A stretch of 64,000 nt of DNA from positions 1 through 64,000 of the forward strand of contig JAFGEP010000135.1 in the NCBI GenBank assembly GCA_016931535.1, written 5' to 3'. A program made the translations under genes and the position numbers. This stretch comes from Bradymonadales bacterium (GTDB lineage: Bacteria > Myxococcota_A > Bradymonadia > JAFGEP01). A model generated the notes under the pieces. The model did no database searches. It was not told the origin of the DNA and saw only the letters and a program-made list of their open reading frames with translations. Positions within the stretch are counted from its first letter, which is position 1; each line of letters starts with the position of its first letter. Positions 8,657 to 16,158 of the stretch are shown in pieces.

Positions 8657-10396
8657 TCAACGCCGCAACTTCTCGCGACAGAAAAAGCGGCAGGTGGCCC
8701 GGTTGGGGCAGTTGTAGGAACAGCCCAGCTGGCGGCCAAAATGCTGATAGCCCGCCTCGTACCCGCAGGTTTCCGGGCAGAAACCGGTCAGTACCCGGGA
8801 GGCCCACAGGCTTGCCGTGAAGCCGACCAGGTAGGGGGTGGGCAACAACCCGATGCGAAAAGTGATATCCAGTACCTCCTGGGTGGGGATTACCCCGACC
8901 TCCTTGAGCTCCGGCAACGGCCACAGGCCGCTACGAGACATCTCCCGCACCAGCCAGATCAGCTCCTGGGTGAACACCCCCGCGTGCAGCCGTTCGTATA
9001 CCGCCTCCCATACCGCCTCGTCGATCTCGGCCTGCTCCTGCTCTGCAGCCCACTCTTCGGCATCCAGCAGCCCCTGTCGCGCCAGAACCAGGTAAGGTGT
9101 CATGGCCAACACGTCCAGGCGCTCTCCATGGGCGGCCTCCACCAGCCCTGTGATGACGGTGTCGATGGACGCCTTTTTCTCGTAGTGCTGCTGGAGCGCT
9201 CCCGACTTGTCGAGGATCTCGAACAGCCGAGTCGGCGAGAAGGGGGGCGAAATGGTGCTTCCCGTCAGCGCGATCGGCCGAAAGGCGCAGGTCGCCGCCA
9301 CCAGGGCGCGATACAGGAAGAATCCCTTGCGGGTCTTCTTGCGCACCTCCTTGCGATACTCCTCCGGATCCAGGCCAAACTGGGAGAATCCCAGGATGGT
9401 CTTGTCGGCCGCCGTCCCCCAGAGACCCTGCAACCCCTCGAGGTTATGGGCGATCTCTGCATCGTCCATCTCCATCGCCCGACGGGCCAGCTCGGCGCTG
9501 GCCGGATCCAGCTCCAGGACCTTCTGGACCTCCCGGATCTCCGCCACCGAACGCAGGGTGAGAACCGACTGGTAGGTGGCGAACTGCGCTTGTTCCATGG
9601 CCGGCACAGGGGTGACCTCGCCGGTTGCCGAGGCGGGGGCAGCTGCCGGTGGTGCCGGTTTCACCGCCGGTGATGCCGGAGCCGGGGCCGATTCGGCCGA
9701 CGGGGGATGCCCCGGTTCCTCCTCGTCACCGGGGGGAGCAGGCGACTCTGGTTCAACCGCTTGGTCGGCGGCCGGAGCGCCTTTTTCCTGCTTCTCTTCT
9801 TGCCCCTCTTCCCCTTCTTCTCCTTCCCGTTCCTCCGCTTCCTCCTCCAGGAGCTCCTCGATGTCGATGGAGTCGAAGTAGGAGACCATGGCCTTGGCCT
9901 TGTCGGACGGCCCCCATCGAATGCCGATGTACTTGACCATGCCGGTGGCCTGGATCCAGAGCATCCAGTTCTGGAAGTTGGGCAGGGTGATATAGGTGCC
10001 CGGATAGGCGTAGCTGGTCACCCCCCGATACATCTCGTTGACGCTGTACAGGCGTTCGAACAGCGCGTCGAAGACGAACTTCACCAGGATCTCGTTGCGA
10101 CCGGCCAGTCGCTTGAAGAGCAGGTCCTGCCATGCTTCCGAGTCGTCGGTGTCGTGCAGTTTGCGGCCGAACTCGGCGAGCGTGACCGGCTCCCCTTTCT
10201 TGACCGTCATTCCCAGAAGCTCGAAGAGCAGGGAAGCCGTGGTGTCGTCATACAGCGAACGGGAGCGCAGGTAACGGCGCAGATCCTTGTCCGTGGGCGA
10301 CTCCCGCACCACGTAGCCCAAAATACCCTTGATGGTCGGTTCGAAGTTGTCCGGCGTTGTGCCGGGGATCTTGGGAAACTCGACTTGCTGCGCCAT
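8657..10396 (-). CDS. Unknown protein with acidic linker and three C-terminal CX3C motifs
   Basis: This 579-residue protein starts at an ATG at 10396 behind an AAGGAAGG box. Residues 1-175 are an alpha-rich globular region. Residues about 182-265 are a low-complexity linker, first Glu-rich and then Pro/Ala-rich. A second globular region follows. The last 45 residues contain CPETC, CSYNC and CRFFC, that is, three CX3C pairs suited to binding zinc or an iron-sulfur centre or to forming disulfides. No signal peptide is seen, so it is probably cytoplasmic. I do not recognise the family. It leads a two-gene unit with the metallophosphoesterase and has a good promoter at 10441-10468. Confidence 0.75.
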   Translation of the reverse strand: MAQQVEFPKIPGTTPDNFEPTIKGILGYVVRESPTDKDLRRYLRSRSLYDDTTASLLFELLGMTVKKGEPVTLAEFGRKLHDTDDSEAWQDLLFKRLAGRNEILVKFVFDALFERLYSVNEMYRGVTSYAYPGTYITLPNFQNWMLWIQATGMVKYIGIRWGPSDKAKAMVSYFDSIDIEELLEEEAEEREGEEGEEGQEEKQEKGAPAADQAVEPESPAPPGDEEEPGHPPSAESAPAPASPAVKPAPPAAAPASATGEVTPVPAMEQAQFATYQSVLTLRSVAEIREVQKVLELDPASAELARRAMEMDDAEIAHNLEGLQGLWGTAADKTILGFSQFGLDPEEYRKEVRKKTRKGFFLYRALVAATCAFRPIALTGSTISPPFSPTRLFEILDKSGALQQHYEKKASIDTVITGLVEAAHGERLDVLAMTPYLVLARQGLLDAEEWAAEQEQAEIDEAVWEAVYERLHAGVFTQELIWLVREMSRSGLWPLPELKEVGVIPTQEVLDITFRIGLLPTPYLVGFTASLWASRVLTGFCPETCGYEAGYQHFGRQLGCSYNCPNRATCRFFCREKLRR

Positions 10397-10440
10397 GAGT
10401 ACCTTCCTTCACCTGACTGGTTCCAAACTCCAAGGCTGAC

Positions 10441-10468
10441 ATTGTAGTCGGCTTCGACCTGGGATCAA
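10441..10468 (-). promoter_or_regulatory. Sigma-70-type promoter for the unknown protein/phosphoesterase pair
   Basis: On the minus strand TTGATC (complement of 10463-10468) is followed after 16 bp by TACAAT (complement of 10441-10446). It lies 45 bp upstream of the ATG at 10396, an ordinary leader length. Confidence 0.6.
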
Positions 10469-10526
10469 CCGTTGCCGATTCCCGTACACCGCCATTTCCG
10501 GCGGTTGGACACCCCTTTGGCCTCCC

Positions 10527-11801
10527 CTAATACCCGATCCGCTCCAGTAGCTCTGGCGCTGCCATGTGATAGGGTAGGGCACCAAAGCTCGGTACCTGTG
10601 CCGCCAGCAAACAGCCCGCGCTACCCGGTGAGAGGCGGCCGTACTGCTCCGCTTTCCCCAGCACCTCGGCCGGCACCCGGGTGATGCCACGCAGCGCTTC
10701 CGCAGGCGTGAGCTTGAACAGCGTACAACCCAGCGTGGCCATCAGCATCAGATCCTGGGTATGGCTGCTCCCCGGGTTGTAGTCGGTGGACAGGGCGATG
10801 CGCACCCCCTTGGCGACCATGGCCCGCGCTCGAGGCCGATGCGGCGGATCCAGAAACACCGTCACGCCGGGGAAAAGCACTGCGGCCACATCGGCCCGTG
10901 CCAACAGGTCCAGATCCGGATTTTCGGCATAATCCAGATGATCGGCGCTGGACGCCCGCAAGTCGTGCGCAACCTGGCATCCTCCCGAATGGCTCAGCTC
11001 ATCGGTATGGATCCGGCACGCCAGACCGAGCTCCCTTCCCCTCGTCAGAATCCGACGTGCCTCATCCGCCGTGAAGGCCCCTCGATCGCAGAACACGTCC
11101 ACCGCATCGGCCAGACCCTCGGCCACCACCTGGGGCAGGCTGCGCTCGACGATCTCGTCGACGTACAGGTGACGGGCCATCTTGAACCGTGGCGGTAGGG
11201 CATGGGCCCCCAGGTAGGTCACCACCATGGCGACCGGTGCCACCGACTGCACCTCCCTCATGAGCCGCAGGTGCCGGATCTCCTCCTCGTGGCTCAACCC
11301 ATATCCGCTCTTGACCTCCACCAGGGCGCACCCCTTTCTCCGGAACAGCTCCAGCCGTTCCAGCAACGCGCTCTTCAGCTCCTCGTCGGAAGCCGTGGCT
11401 GTGGCCGACACCGTCGAGAGGATCCCGCCTCCCGCCTCCAAGATCTCGGCGTAGGAACCGCCCGCATTCCGGATGGCGAACTCCTGGTGGCGAGATCCCC
11501 AGTACAAGGCATGGGTATGGCACTCGACCAGGGCCGGCATGGCCAGTGGAACCGTGCGTACCGGCAGGGGGCGAGCTTGGTGGGGCAACGACGCGAAACG
11601 GCCGACCCACTTGATCTTGCCCTGGTCGATCCAGACGGCGCCATCGGGGATCAACCCGACCTTGATGGCCTCCGGGTCGCTGGCATCGGCCAGCTCCTCG
11701 CACATGGTCAACAGCTGGTTGGCCCTGACCACCAGAGCCTGGGCTCCGGCCACCGGCAGTTTCATGGCACGGCCAGTTTTGGTCGGGTTCACCTCGGACA
11801 T
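10527..11801 (-). CDS. hutI: Imidazolonepropionase (HutI)
   Basis: This 424-residue protein is an amidohydrolase-superfamily enzyme that opens the ring of imidazolonepropionate to formiminoglutamate in histidine degradation. Family motifs are clear: ECHTHALYWGSR (metal ligands near residue 92), RNAGGSYAEI, GGGILSTVSAT, VEVKSGYGL, TYLGAHALPP, DVFCDRGAF, HTDELSHSGG near 264 and STDYNPGSS near 337. The ATG at 11801 is chosen over a GTG at 11873 because of a GAGGGAG box just before it and because the length then matches the family. The enzyme is cytoplasmic. No other hut genes (hutH, hutU, hutG) lie nearby, so it may instead be a paralogue with a different cyclic amide substrate. Confidence 0.92.
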   Translation of the reverse strand: MSEVNPTKTGRAMKLPVAGAQALVVRANQLLTMCEELADASDPEAIKVGLIPDGAVWIDQGKIKWVGRFASLPHQARPLPVRTVPLAMPALVECHTHALYWGSRHQEFAIRNAGGSYAEILEAGGGILSTVSATATASDEELKSALLERLELFRRKGCALVEVKSGYGLSHEEEIRHLRLMREVQSVAPVAMVVTYLGAHALPPRFKMARHLYVDEIVERSLPQVVAEGLADAVDVFCDRGAFTADEARRILTRGRELGLACRIHTDELSHSGGCQVAHDLRASSADHLDYAENPDLDLLARADVAAVLFPGVTVFLDPPHRPRARAMVAKGVRIALSTDYNPGSSHTQDLMLMATLGCTLFKLTPAEALRGITRVPAEVLGKAEQYGRLSPGSAGCLLAAQVPSFGALPYHMAAPELLERIGY

Positions 11802-11900
11802 GCTCCCTCGTTGGTCCACTATCCGCCTGCCGCCTTGCAGAAACCGGATTCGCCAGCCAAATTCGCCAGCCACTTGACCCCGCCACCGATGAGGTCGCGT

Positions 11901-11930
11901 TTGACAGGCCTCGCGGTTTCGAGGTAAGAG
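11901..11930 (+). promoter_or_regulatory. Candidate promoter with an inverted repeat in the spacer
   Basis: A perfect TTGACA at 11901-11906 is followed after 18 bp by TAAGAG (11925-11930). The spacer and first -10 base contain CCTCG and CGAGG (11909-11924), a 5-bp inverted repeat around CGGTTT that could be an operator. It lies 65 bp before the start of the FG-GAP-like protein. Confidence 0.45.
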
Positions 11931-11994
11931 ACAACCAGGCTAAACTAAAGGACTTTGCATTCAATTGAAAGATGATGCTAACGGGGAGAATCGG

Positions 11995-13284
11995 ATGGTG
12001 AAGCACACTCGACTGGCAGCCGTTTTGTCCGCTGTTTGTTGCCTCTGCTCTGCATTTCCAGCCTGGGCTGACCCTCAGGGGGCCATCATCAGCCTGCATT
12101 TCCAGGACACCGGGGAGCGCCGCCTGGTCATGGCGGCCTCTCGACGGGGAATGGTCTTTTTCGGCCAAGATCTCCAACCGTTCCGCGCCTTTCGAAGTGA
12201 GGCGCTCGACCTCGGGGGGCGTCGCTCCACCTTCGTATGGGTCCAGGATGTCGATGGCGACCCGCACGTGGAGTACGTCTTCGCGGGAGATCCCAGCTTC
12301 GTGCTGGATCAGGGGGCCGACCCCTACTTCGGGATCATCGGCGGCTGCAACGATTTTTTCCTGGGCGATGCCCTCGATGATCGCAAACCGGAGGTGTTTT
12401 GCCGAAGGCAGAATGCACTGACCGTGTTCACCTACGACGGGCAGTTTCTGTGGGAGTACAGCGTGACCGGCATGCGGCTGGGAGAGTGCTACGCCGAGGA
12501 CCTCGATTCGGACCGGCAGCTGGAGTTCGCTTGCTCCACCAATGCCGCACCCTGGGTGGTGATCGACATCGCCAACGAGGAGTCGGTGGTGGAGGTTGAC
12601 AGCAACCCGGCATCGACCTTCAGCCCTCCGGACCACATCAGCGGCTGGGTGGAGGAAGCCCGGACTGCGCTTTTGGGACAGACCCCCCTCGATCTCGATG
12701 GAGATGGCCAGGCGCAAGAGACCCTGCGCTTTGAAGAGGGCACTTTGACCCTGTTCGACAGGGAGGGCAGCCCGACGGGATCGGCGCAGATCCCCGGTGC
12801 CTTGTACAGCCTCCTGGTTGCCGACCTCACCGGAGACGGTACCCCGGAGATCTTTCTCGGCGGGGAGGATGTGGTCCACGTACTCCACCCCGACGGCCAG
12901 GTGCTCGCCGAGCTCAGGACGAACCCGGCCTCCATGCGGCGGCAGGGGAGGGTATCCATCGCCTCGGTGGCCGCCAATGGACTCGAGGACAACTCGCCCG
13001 ATGCCGCCAGGGCGGTGGTCGAAGGCGCCATGAGCCGCTTGACCTCCTGCTACGAGCGCGAGATGGGCTCCAACCCCTTCGTCCGGGTGGGGTCCATGTT
13101 CCACGAGCTCTCCATCAACAGCTCAGGACGGGTATCCGGAGCACAGCGGATCTACTCCAGCGTGAACAACACCAACCTGGAGTCGTGCGTGGAACGGCTT
13201 TTCGAAGACCTCCGCTTCTCCGGTGCGTCCCAGAACAACGCTACCGTCAGCCTGCGGTTGTCGTTCGACTTCACCGATCGGTAA
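11995..13284 (+). CDS. Exported FG-GAP-like protein with AgmX/PglI-type C-terminal domain
   Basis: This 429-residue protein starts at the ATG at 11995 (GGGGAGA 7-8 nt upstream); the frame opens earlier with a TTG. Residues 1-25 are a signal peptide ending FPAWA. The middle has repeated Asp-rich turns (QDVDGDPHVEYVF, DLDSDRQLEFACS, DLDGDGQAQE, DLTGDGTPEIFLG), the pattern of FG-GAP/VCBS beta-propeller blades with calcium-type loops. The last 90 residues (VEGAMSRLTSCYEREM, ELSINSSGRVSGAQ, SCVERLFEDLRF) match the AgmX/PglI C-terminal tail of myxobacterial gliding and signalling proteins. It is presumably periplasmic or on the surface. The exact role is unknown. Confidence 0.8.
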   Translation: MVKHTRLAAVLSAVCCLCSAFPAWADPQGAIISLHFQDTGERRLVMAASRRGMVFFGQDLQPFRAFRSEALDLGGRRSTFVWVQDVDGDPHVEYVFAGDPSFVLDQGADPYFGIIGGCNDFFLGDALDDRKPEVFCRRQNALTVFTYDGQFLWEYSVTGMRLGECYAEDLDSDRQLEFACSTNAAPWVVIDIANEESVVEVDSNPASTFSPPDHISGWVEEARTALLGQTPLDLDGDGQAQETLRFEEGTLTLFDREGSPTGSAQIPGALYSLLVADLTGDGTPEIFLGGEDVVHVLHPDGQVLAELRTNPASMRRQGRVSIASVAANGLEDNSPDAARAVVEGAMSRLTSCYEREMGSNPFVRVGSMFHELSINSSGRVSGAQRIYSSVNNTNLESCVERLFEDLRFSGASQNNATVSLRLSFDFTDR

Positions 13285-13331
13285 ACCGCTCCACTCTCTG
13301 TTTTCGAGACATCAACCCTGGCCACGCCCAC

Positions 13332-15335
13332 ATGGAACAATCGACCCACATGCAAACCCTCGCCACCTGGCTGGAGGAGTTCATCGCCGCCCTGGAGGAC
13401 ATGTCGGTCACCGACAGCCGCTCCAAGGTCAATGAGGTGCTGCAAGTCGGGGCTGGCCCCGAAGGCCCCTTCTCCGGCCCCGCCTGGCAGCGGCTGGAGG
13501 AAGCCGAGCGGCGCATTCTCCTGGTGGCTGCCGCCCCCGAGCTGGAGCTGGATGTGGGGCGCCTGTATGCGGACGTCACCGAGAAGTTCTCGGTCTCCCG
13601 CCCCACCGTGGCCATTGTGCTCCACCTGGCCGCTTCCTCCATGCACGAGCGGTTGCTGATGCGACAGCTCTTGTCGTCCAGCGGCGAGCTCATCCAGGGG
13701 GGATGGCTGCAGATCGAGGAGTCACCGGGACGGACCTGGCTGGAGAGCGAGGCGCGGGTTTCCAGCACCGCCCTGCAGCTGCTGATGGGCCAGACCGTCA
13801 TCGGCACCGGGCGCGACAGTCTGTGCCGGATCTGGCAGGTCGGTCCGACCCTGACAGACGTGGTGCTTCCCCCGTCCACGTTGCTCCAGATCGACCACTT
13901 TCTCCAGCGGGCCCGCCACCATCGGTCGGGGGATGACAGTCTGGTGCTGCTGTTGCTGGGACCCTCGGGCACCGGCAAGACCATCACCGCCCGCGCCATT
14001 GCGGCCGAGCTGGGGCGTCCCCTGCTGCTGGTCGATCCGCTGGGGGGGGTGCTTCGGCGCGATGAGCTGGAAAACCGGCTGGAGCAGATGACCCGCGAAG
14101 TCCGCCTGCTGGGTGGCATCCTCTTCTTCGACGAGTGCGAGGGTTGGTTCGAGGCGAGAACGCAGGGCGATCGCACCGTGCTGCGGATGCTGGAGCTGTT
14201 GGACCGGCAAGACGCCGTCGTGATCTTGGCCACCAACCTGCCCGAGGTGATCGAGCCGGCGCTCGATCGGCGGGTCGCCCTGAGATTGGAGTTCAAGATC
14301 CCCACTCGACCCTACCGGGAAGCGCTGTGGCGGCTCCACCTGGCCGGCTGCGATCAGGTCGATCCGGAGGTGGACTTCGCCTGGTTGGCGGAACGCTACG
14401 AGATCTCCGGCGGTCACATCGCCAACGCGGCCGAGGCCGCCATCCAGTTGGCCCGACACCGAGGGACCGAGGCCAGTATCGAGCAGAAGGACCTGGAAGA
14501 GGCGGCCGACCAGCAAGTCCGTCACCGCCTCTCCCGGCTGGCGGTGGAAACCCCCACCAACCTCAGCCTCGACGACCTGATCGTCCCCGATCCGGTGCGC
14601 TCCAAGCTGATCGAGATCATCGAGGCCGTCCGCAACCGGCGCATGCTCTTCGAGGAGTGGGGTTTCGGCCGGAAGCTCTCCACCGGACGCGGCCTGTGCA
14701 TCCTGTTCCGCGGCGATCCGGGTACCGGCAAGACGCTGGCCGCCGAGGTTCTGGCCAGTGAGCTGAAGATGCCCCTCTACCGGGCCTCGATCCCCAAGAT
14801 CGTCAGCAAGTACGTAGGGGAAACCGAACGGAACCTGGAGCGGACCTTCCGGGAAGCGACCGCCGCCCGGGGCATCCTCCTTTTCGACGAGGCCGACGCC
14901 TTGTTCTCCAAGCGGGTGGATGTCTCCACCGCCCAGGATCGCTATGCCAACATGGAGGTCAACCTGTTGCTGCAGGAGATCGAACGGTTCGACGGGGTGG
15001 TGATCTTGACCACCAACCTCACGGCCGCCATCGATCAGGCTTTCGAGCGCCGCCTGAACTTCAAGGTGGATTTTCCCTTTCCTGATCCCAAAGAACGCGC
15101 CAGAATATGGAAGAGGCTCATCCCTGACGAGGCGCCGGTTCAGGGACCGATCGACTTCGACCTGATGGGGGAAGGGTTCGAGCTCTCCGGCGGCAGCATC
15201 AAGAACGCCGTCCTGAGAGCCGCCTACGCTGCGGCCCAGGCGGGAACTCCCATCACCATGGAGGGGCTGGAGGCGGCGTCTGTCAAGGAGTACCGTGAAC
15301 TAGGCAAGCTGATCTCCGATCGGCGCTGGGATTGA
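13332..15335 (+). CDS. Tandem AAA+ ATPase related to contractile-injection-system ATPases (Afp15/Pvc15-like)
   Basis: This protein has 667 residues from the ATG at 13332; the start is not supported by a ribosome site. Residues about 40-160 (ILLVAAAPELELDVGRLYAD, SVSRPTVAIVLHLAAS) match the winged-helix region I know from Afp15-like ATPases. Two AAA modules follow. AAA1 has GPSGTGKT near 211, ILFFDE near 264, an ATN sensor 1 and a DRR arginine-finger site. AAA2 has GDPGTGKT near 462, ILLFDEADALF near 517, SKYVGETERNLERTF, an LTTN sensor 1, an ERR finger site and ELSGGSIKNAVLRAA. Both look active. In injection systems this ATPase is thought to act in particle assembly or effector loading, but no sheath, tube or baseplate genes lie here. 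It is co-directional with a coiled-coil gene 8 bp downstream. Confidence 0.85.
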   Translation: MEQSTHMQTLATWLEEFIAALEDMSVTDSRSKVNEVLQVGAGPEGPFSGPAWQRLEEAERRILLVAAAPELELDVGRLYADVTEKFSVSRPTVAIVLHLAASSMHERLLMRQLLSSSGELIQGGWLQIEESPGRTWLESEARVSSTALQLLMGQTVIGTGRDSLCRIWQVGPTLTDVVLPPSTLLQIDHFLQRARHHRSGDDSLVLLLLGPSGTGKTITARAIAAELGRPLLLVDPLGGVLRRDELENRLEQMTREVRLLGGILFFDECEGWFEARTQGDRTVLRMLELLDRQDAVVILATNLPEVIEPALDRRVALRLEFKIPTRPYREALWRLHLAGCDQVDPEVDFAWLAERYEISGGHIANAAEAAIQLARHRGTEASIEQKDLEEAADQQVRHRLSRLAVETPTNLSLDDLIVPDPVRSKLIEIIEAVRNRRMLFEEWGFGRKLSTGRGLCILFRGDPGTGKTLAAEVLASELKMPLYRASIPKIVSKYVGETERNLERTFREATAARGILLFDEADALFSKRVDVSTAQDRYANMEVNLLLQEIERFDGVVILTTNLTAAIDQAFERRLNFKVDFPFPDPKERARIWKRLIPDEAPVQGPIDFDLMGEGFELSGGSIKNAVLRAAYAAAQAGTPITMEGLEAASVKEYRELGKLISDRRWD

Positions 15336-15342
15336 GGACATC

Positions 15343-16029
15343 ATGATTCCCGTTACCCTCTACCGAGAAAAACTCCACGACCTCGAGTACGTGCTGGAGA
15401 AGATGGGCAAAGACCCCAAGAGCGTCTCCAACTGGTTCCTCGACAGTATCCAGAGAGGTCAGCTGGACATGGTGGCCATCGCGCGCAAGGGCATGGAATC
15501 GCTGAAATTGGTCCAGTCGCTCCCCGCGACCACCATCAATTCGGTCCTCGGCATCAAGCTGACCGAACCCAGGCGAATGGACATCGTCCAGCAGATCCAG
15601 TCCCTGAACGAAGAGCGCATCCGGCAGGACCTCAGCGACATCGGCTCCATCGAGGAGACCCTGCGACGGCTCGCCTACAATGTCACCCAGCGCATCTATG
15701 CCGTTCGACAGCGGGTGGGCCAGCTGGAGCAGCAGTCCGCCCGCGACCTGGACAAGGCTCACGAGATCTCCCTGATCACCAACCAGCTTTCGGGCAGCGT
15801 GATCCCTGTCTTGATGCGGCTCAGAGACGAGATCATGGCGGGGCTCGACCAGTGTGGACGCGAGCTCAAGGTCCGGGTGGACCAGCTCCATTTCGTCCTG
15901 TGGCGCTCCGCCTGGTCGCCCAAGTTCAGCAAGAAGGTGTGGAGGAAGCGGATGATGCGCCTCAAACGGCGCAAGGCGGAAGAGGAGAAGAAAAAGAAGG
16001 AGCAAGAGGAGTCGGATACCCCGACCTGA
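15343..16029 (+). CDS. Coiled-coil protein of unknown function, partner of the AAA ATPase
   Basis: This 228-residue protein starts at an ATG with a GAGG box 7 nt upstream, 8 bp after the stop of the tandem AAA ATPase, so the two form an operon. It is helical throughout, with long heptad-like stretches (DIVQQIQSLNEERIRQDL, IYAVRQRVGQLEQQSARDL) and a highly charged Lys/Glu tail (KRRKAEEEKKKKEQEE). There is no signal peptide or membrane segment. It may be an adaptor or substrate of the ATPase. I do not recognise the family. Confidence 0.75.
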   Translation: MIPVTLYREKLHDLEYVLEKMGKDPKSVSNWFLDSIQRGQLDMVAIARKGMESLKLVQSLPATTINSVLGIKLTEPRRMDIVQQIQSLNEERIRQDLSDIGSIEETLRRLAYNVTQRIYAVRQRVGQLEQQSARDLDKAHEISLITNQLSGSVIPVLMRLRDEIMAGLDQCGRELKVRVDQLHFVLWRSAWSPKFSKKVWRKRMMRLKRRKAEEEKKKKEQEESDTPT

Positions 16030-16032
16030 CCC

Positions 16033-16063
16033 CCTCCTTTCGGAGGATGGCCGCTCTGGCGGC
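16033..16063. terminator. Two GC-rich hairpins between convergent genes
   Basis: CCTCC-TTTC-GGAGG (16033-16046) is followed by GCCGC-TCTG-GCGGC (16050-16063), directly after the stop at 16029. There is no T-run. A rho-independent role is uncertain, but the position suits termination for both convergent genes. Confidence 0.35.
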
Positions 16064-16158
16064 TCTACCGTTCCGGCGGCTCTTCCGCTGCAGTCTCCCC
16101 ACTCACCCAGACTCCCGCTCCCGTTCGCCCTTCCACCGGACGGAGGGCGGTCGCTTGC

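Noticed and set aside
11062..13104. A 680-codon minus-strand frame covering parts of hutI and the FG-GAP-like gene.
   Set aside because: It is out of frame with the real hutI and antisense to a clearly exported protein. The composition is typical of shadow frames in GC-rich DNA.
13332..16029. A contractile injection gene cluster.
   Set aside because: Only the ATPase resembles that family. No sheath, tube, spike, baseplate or LysM-baseplate gene is visible nearby.
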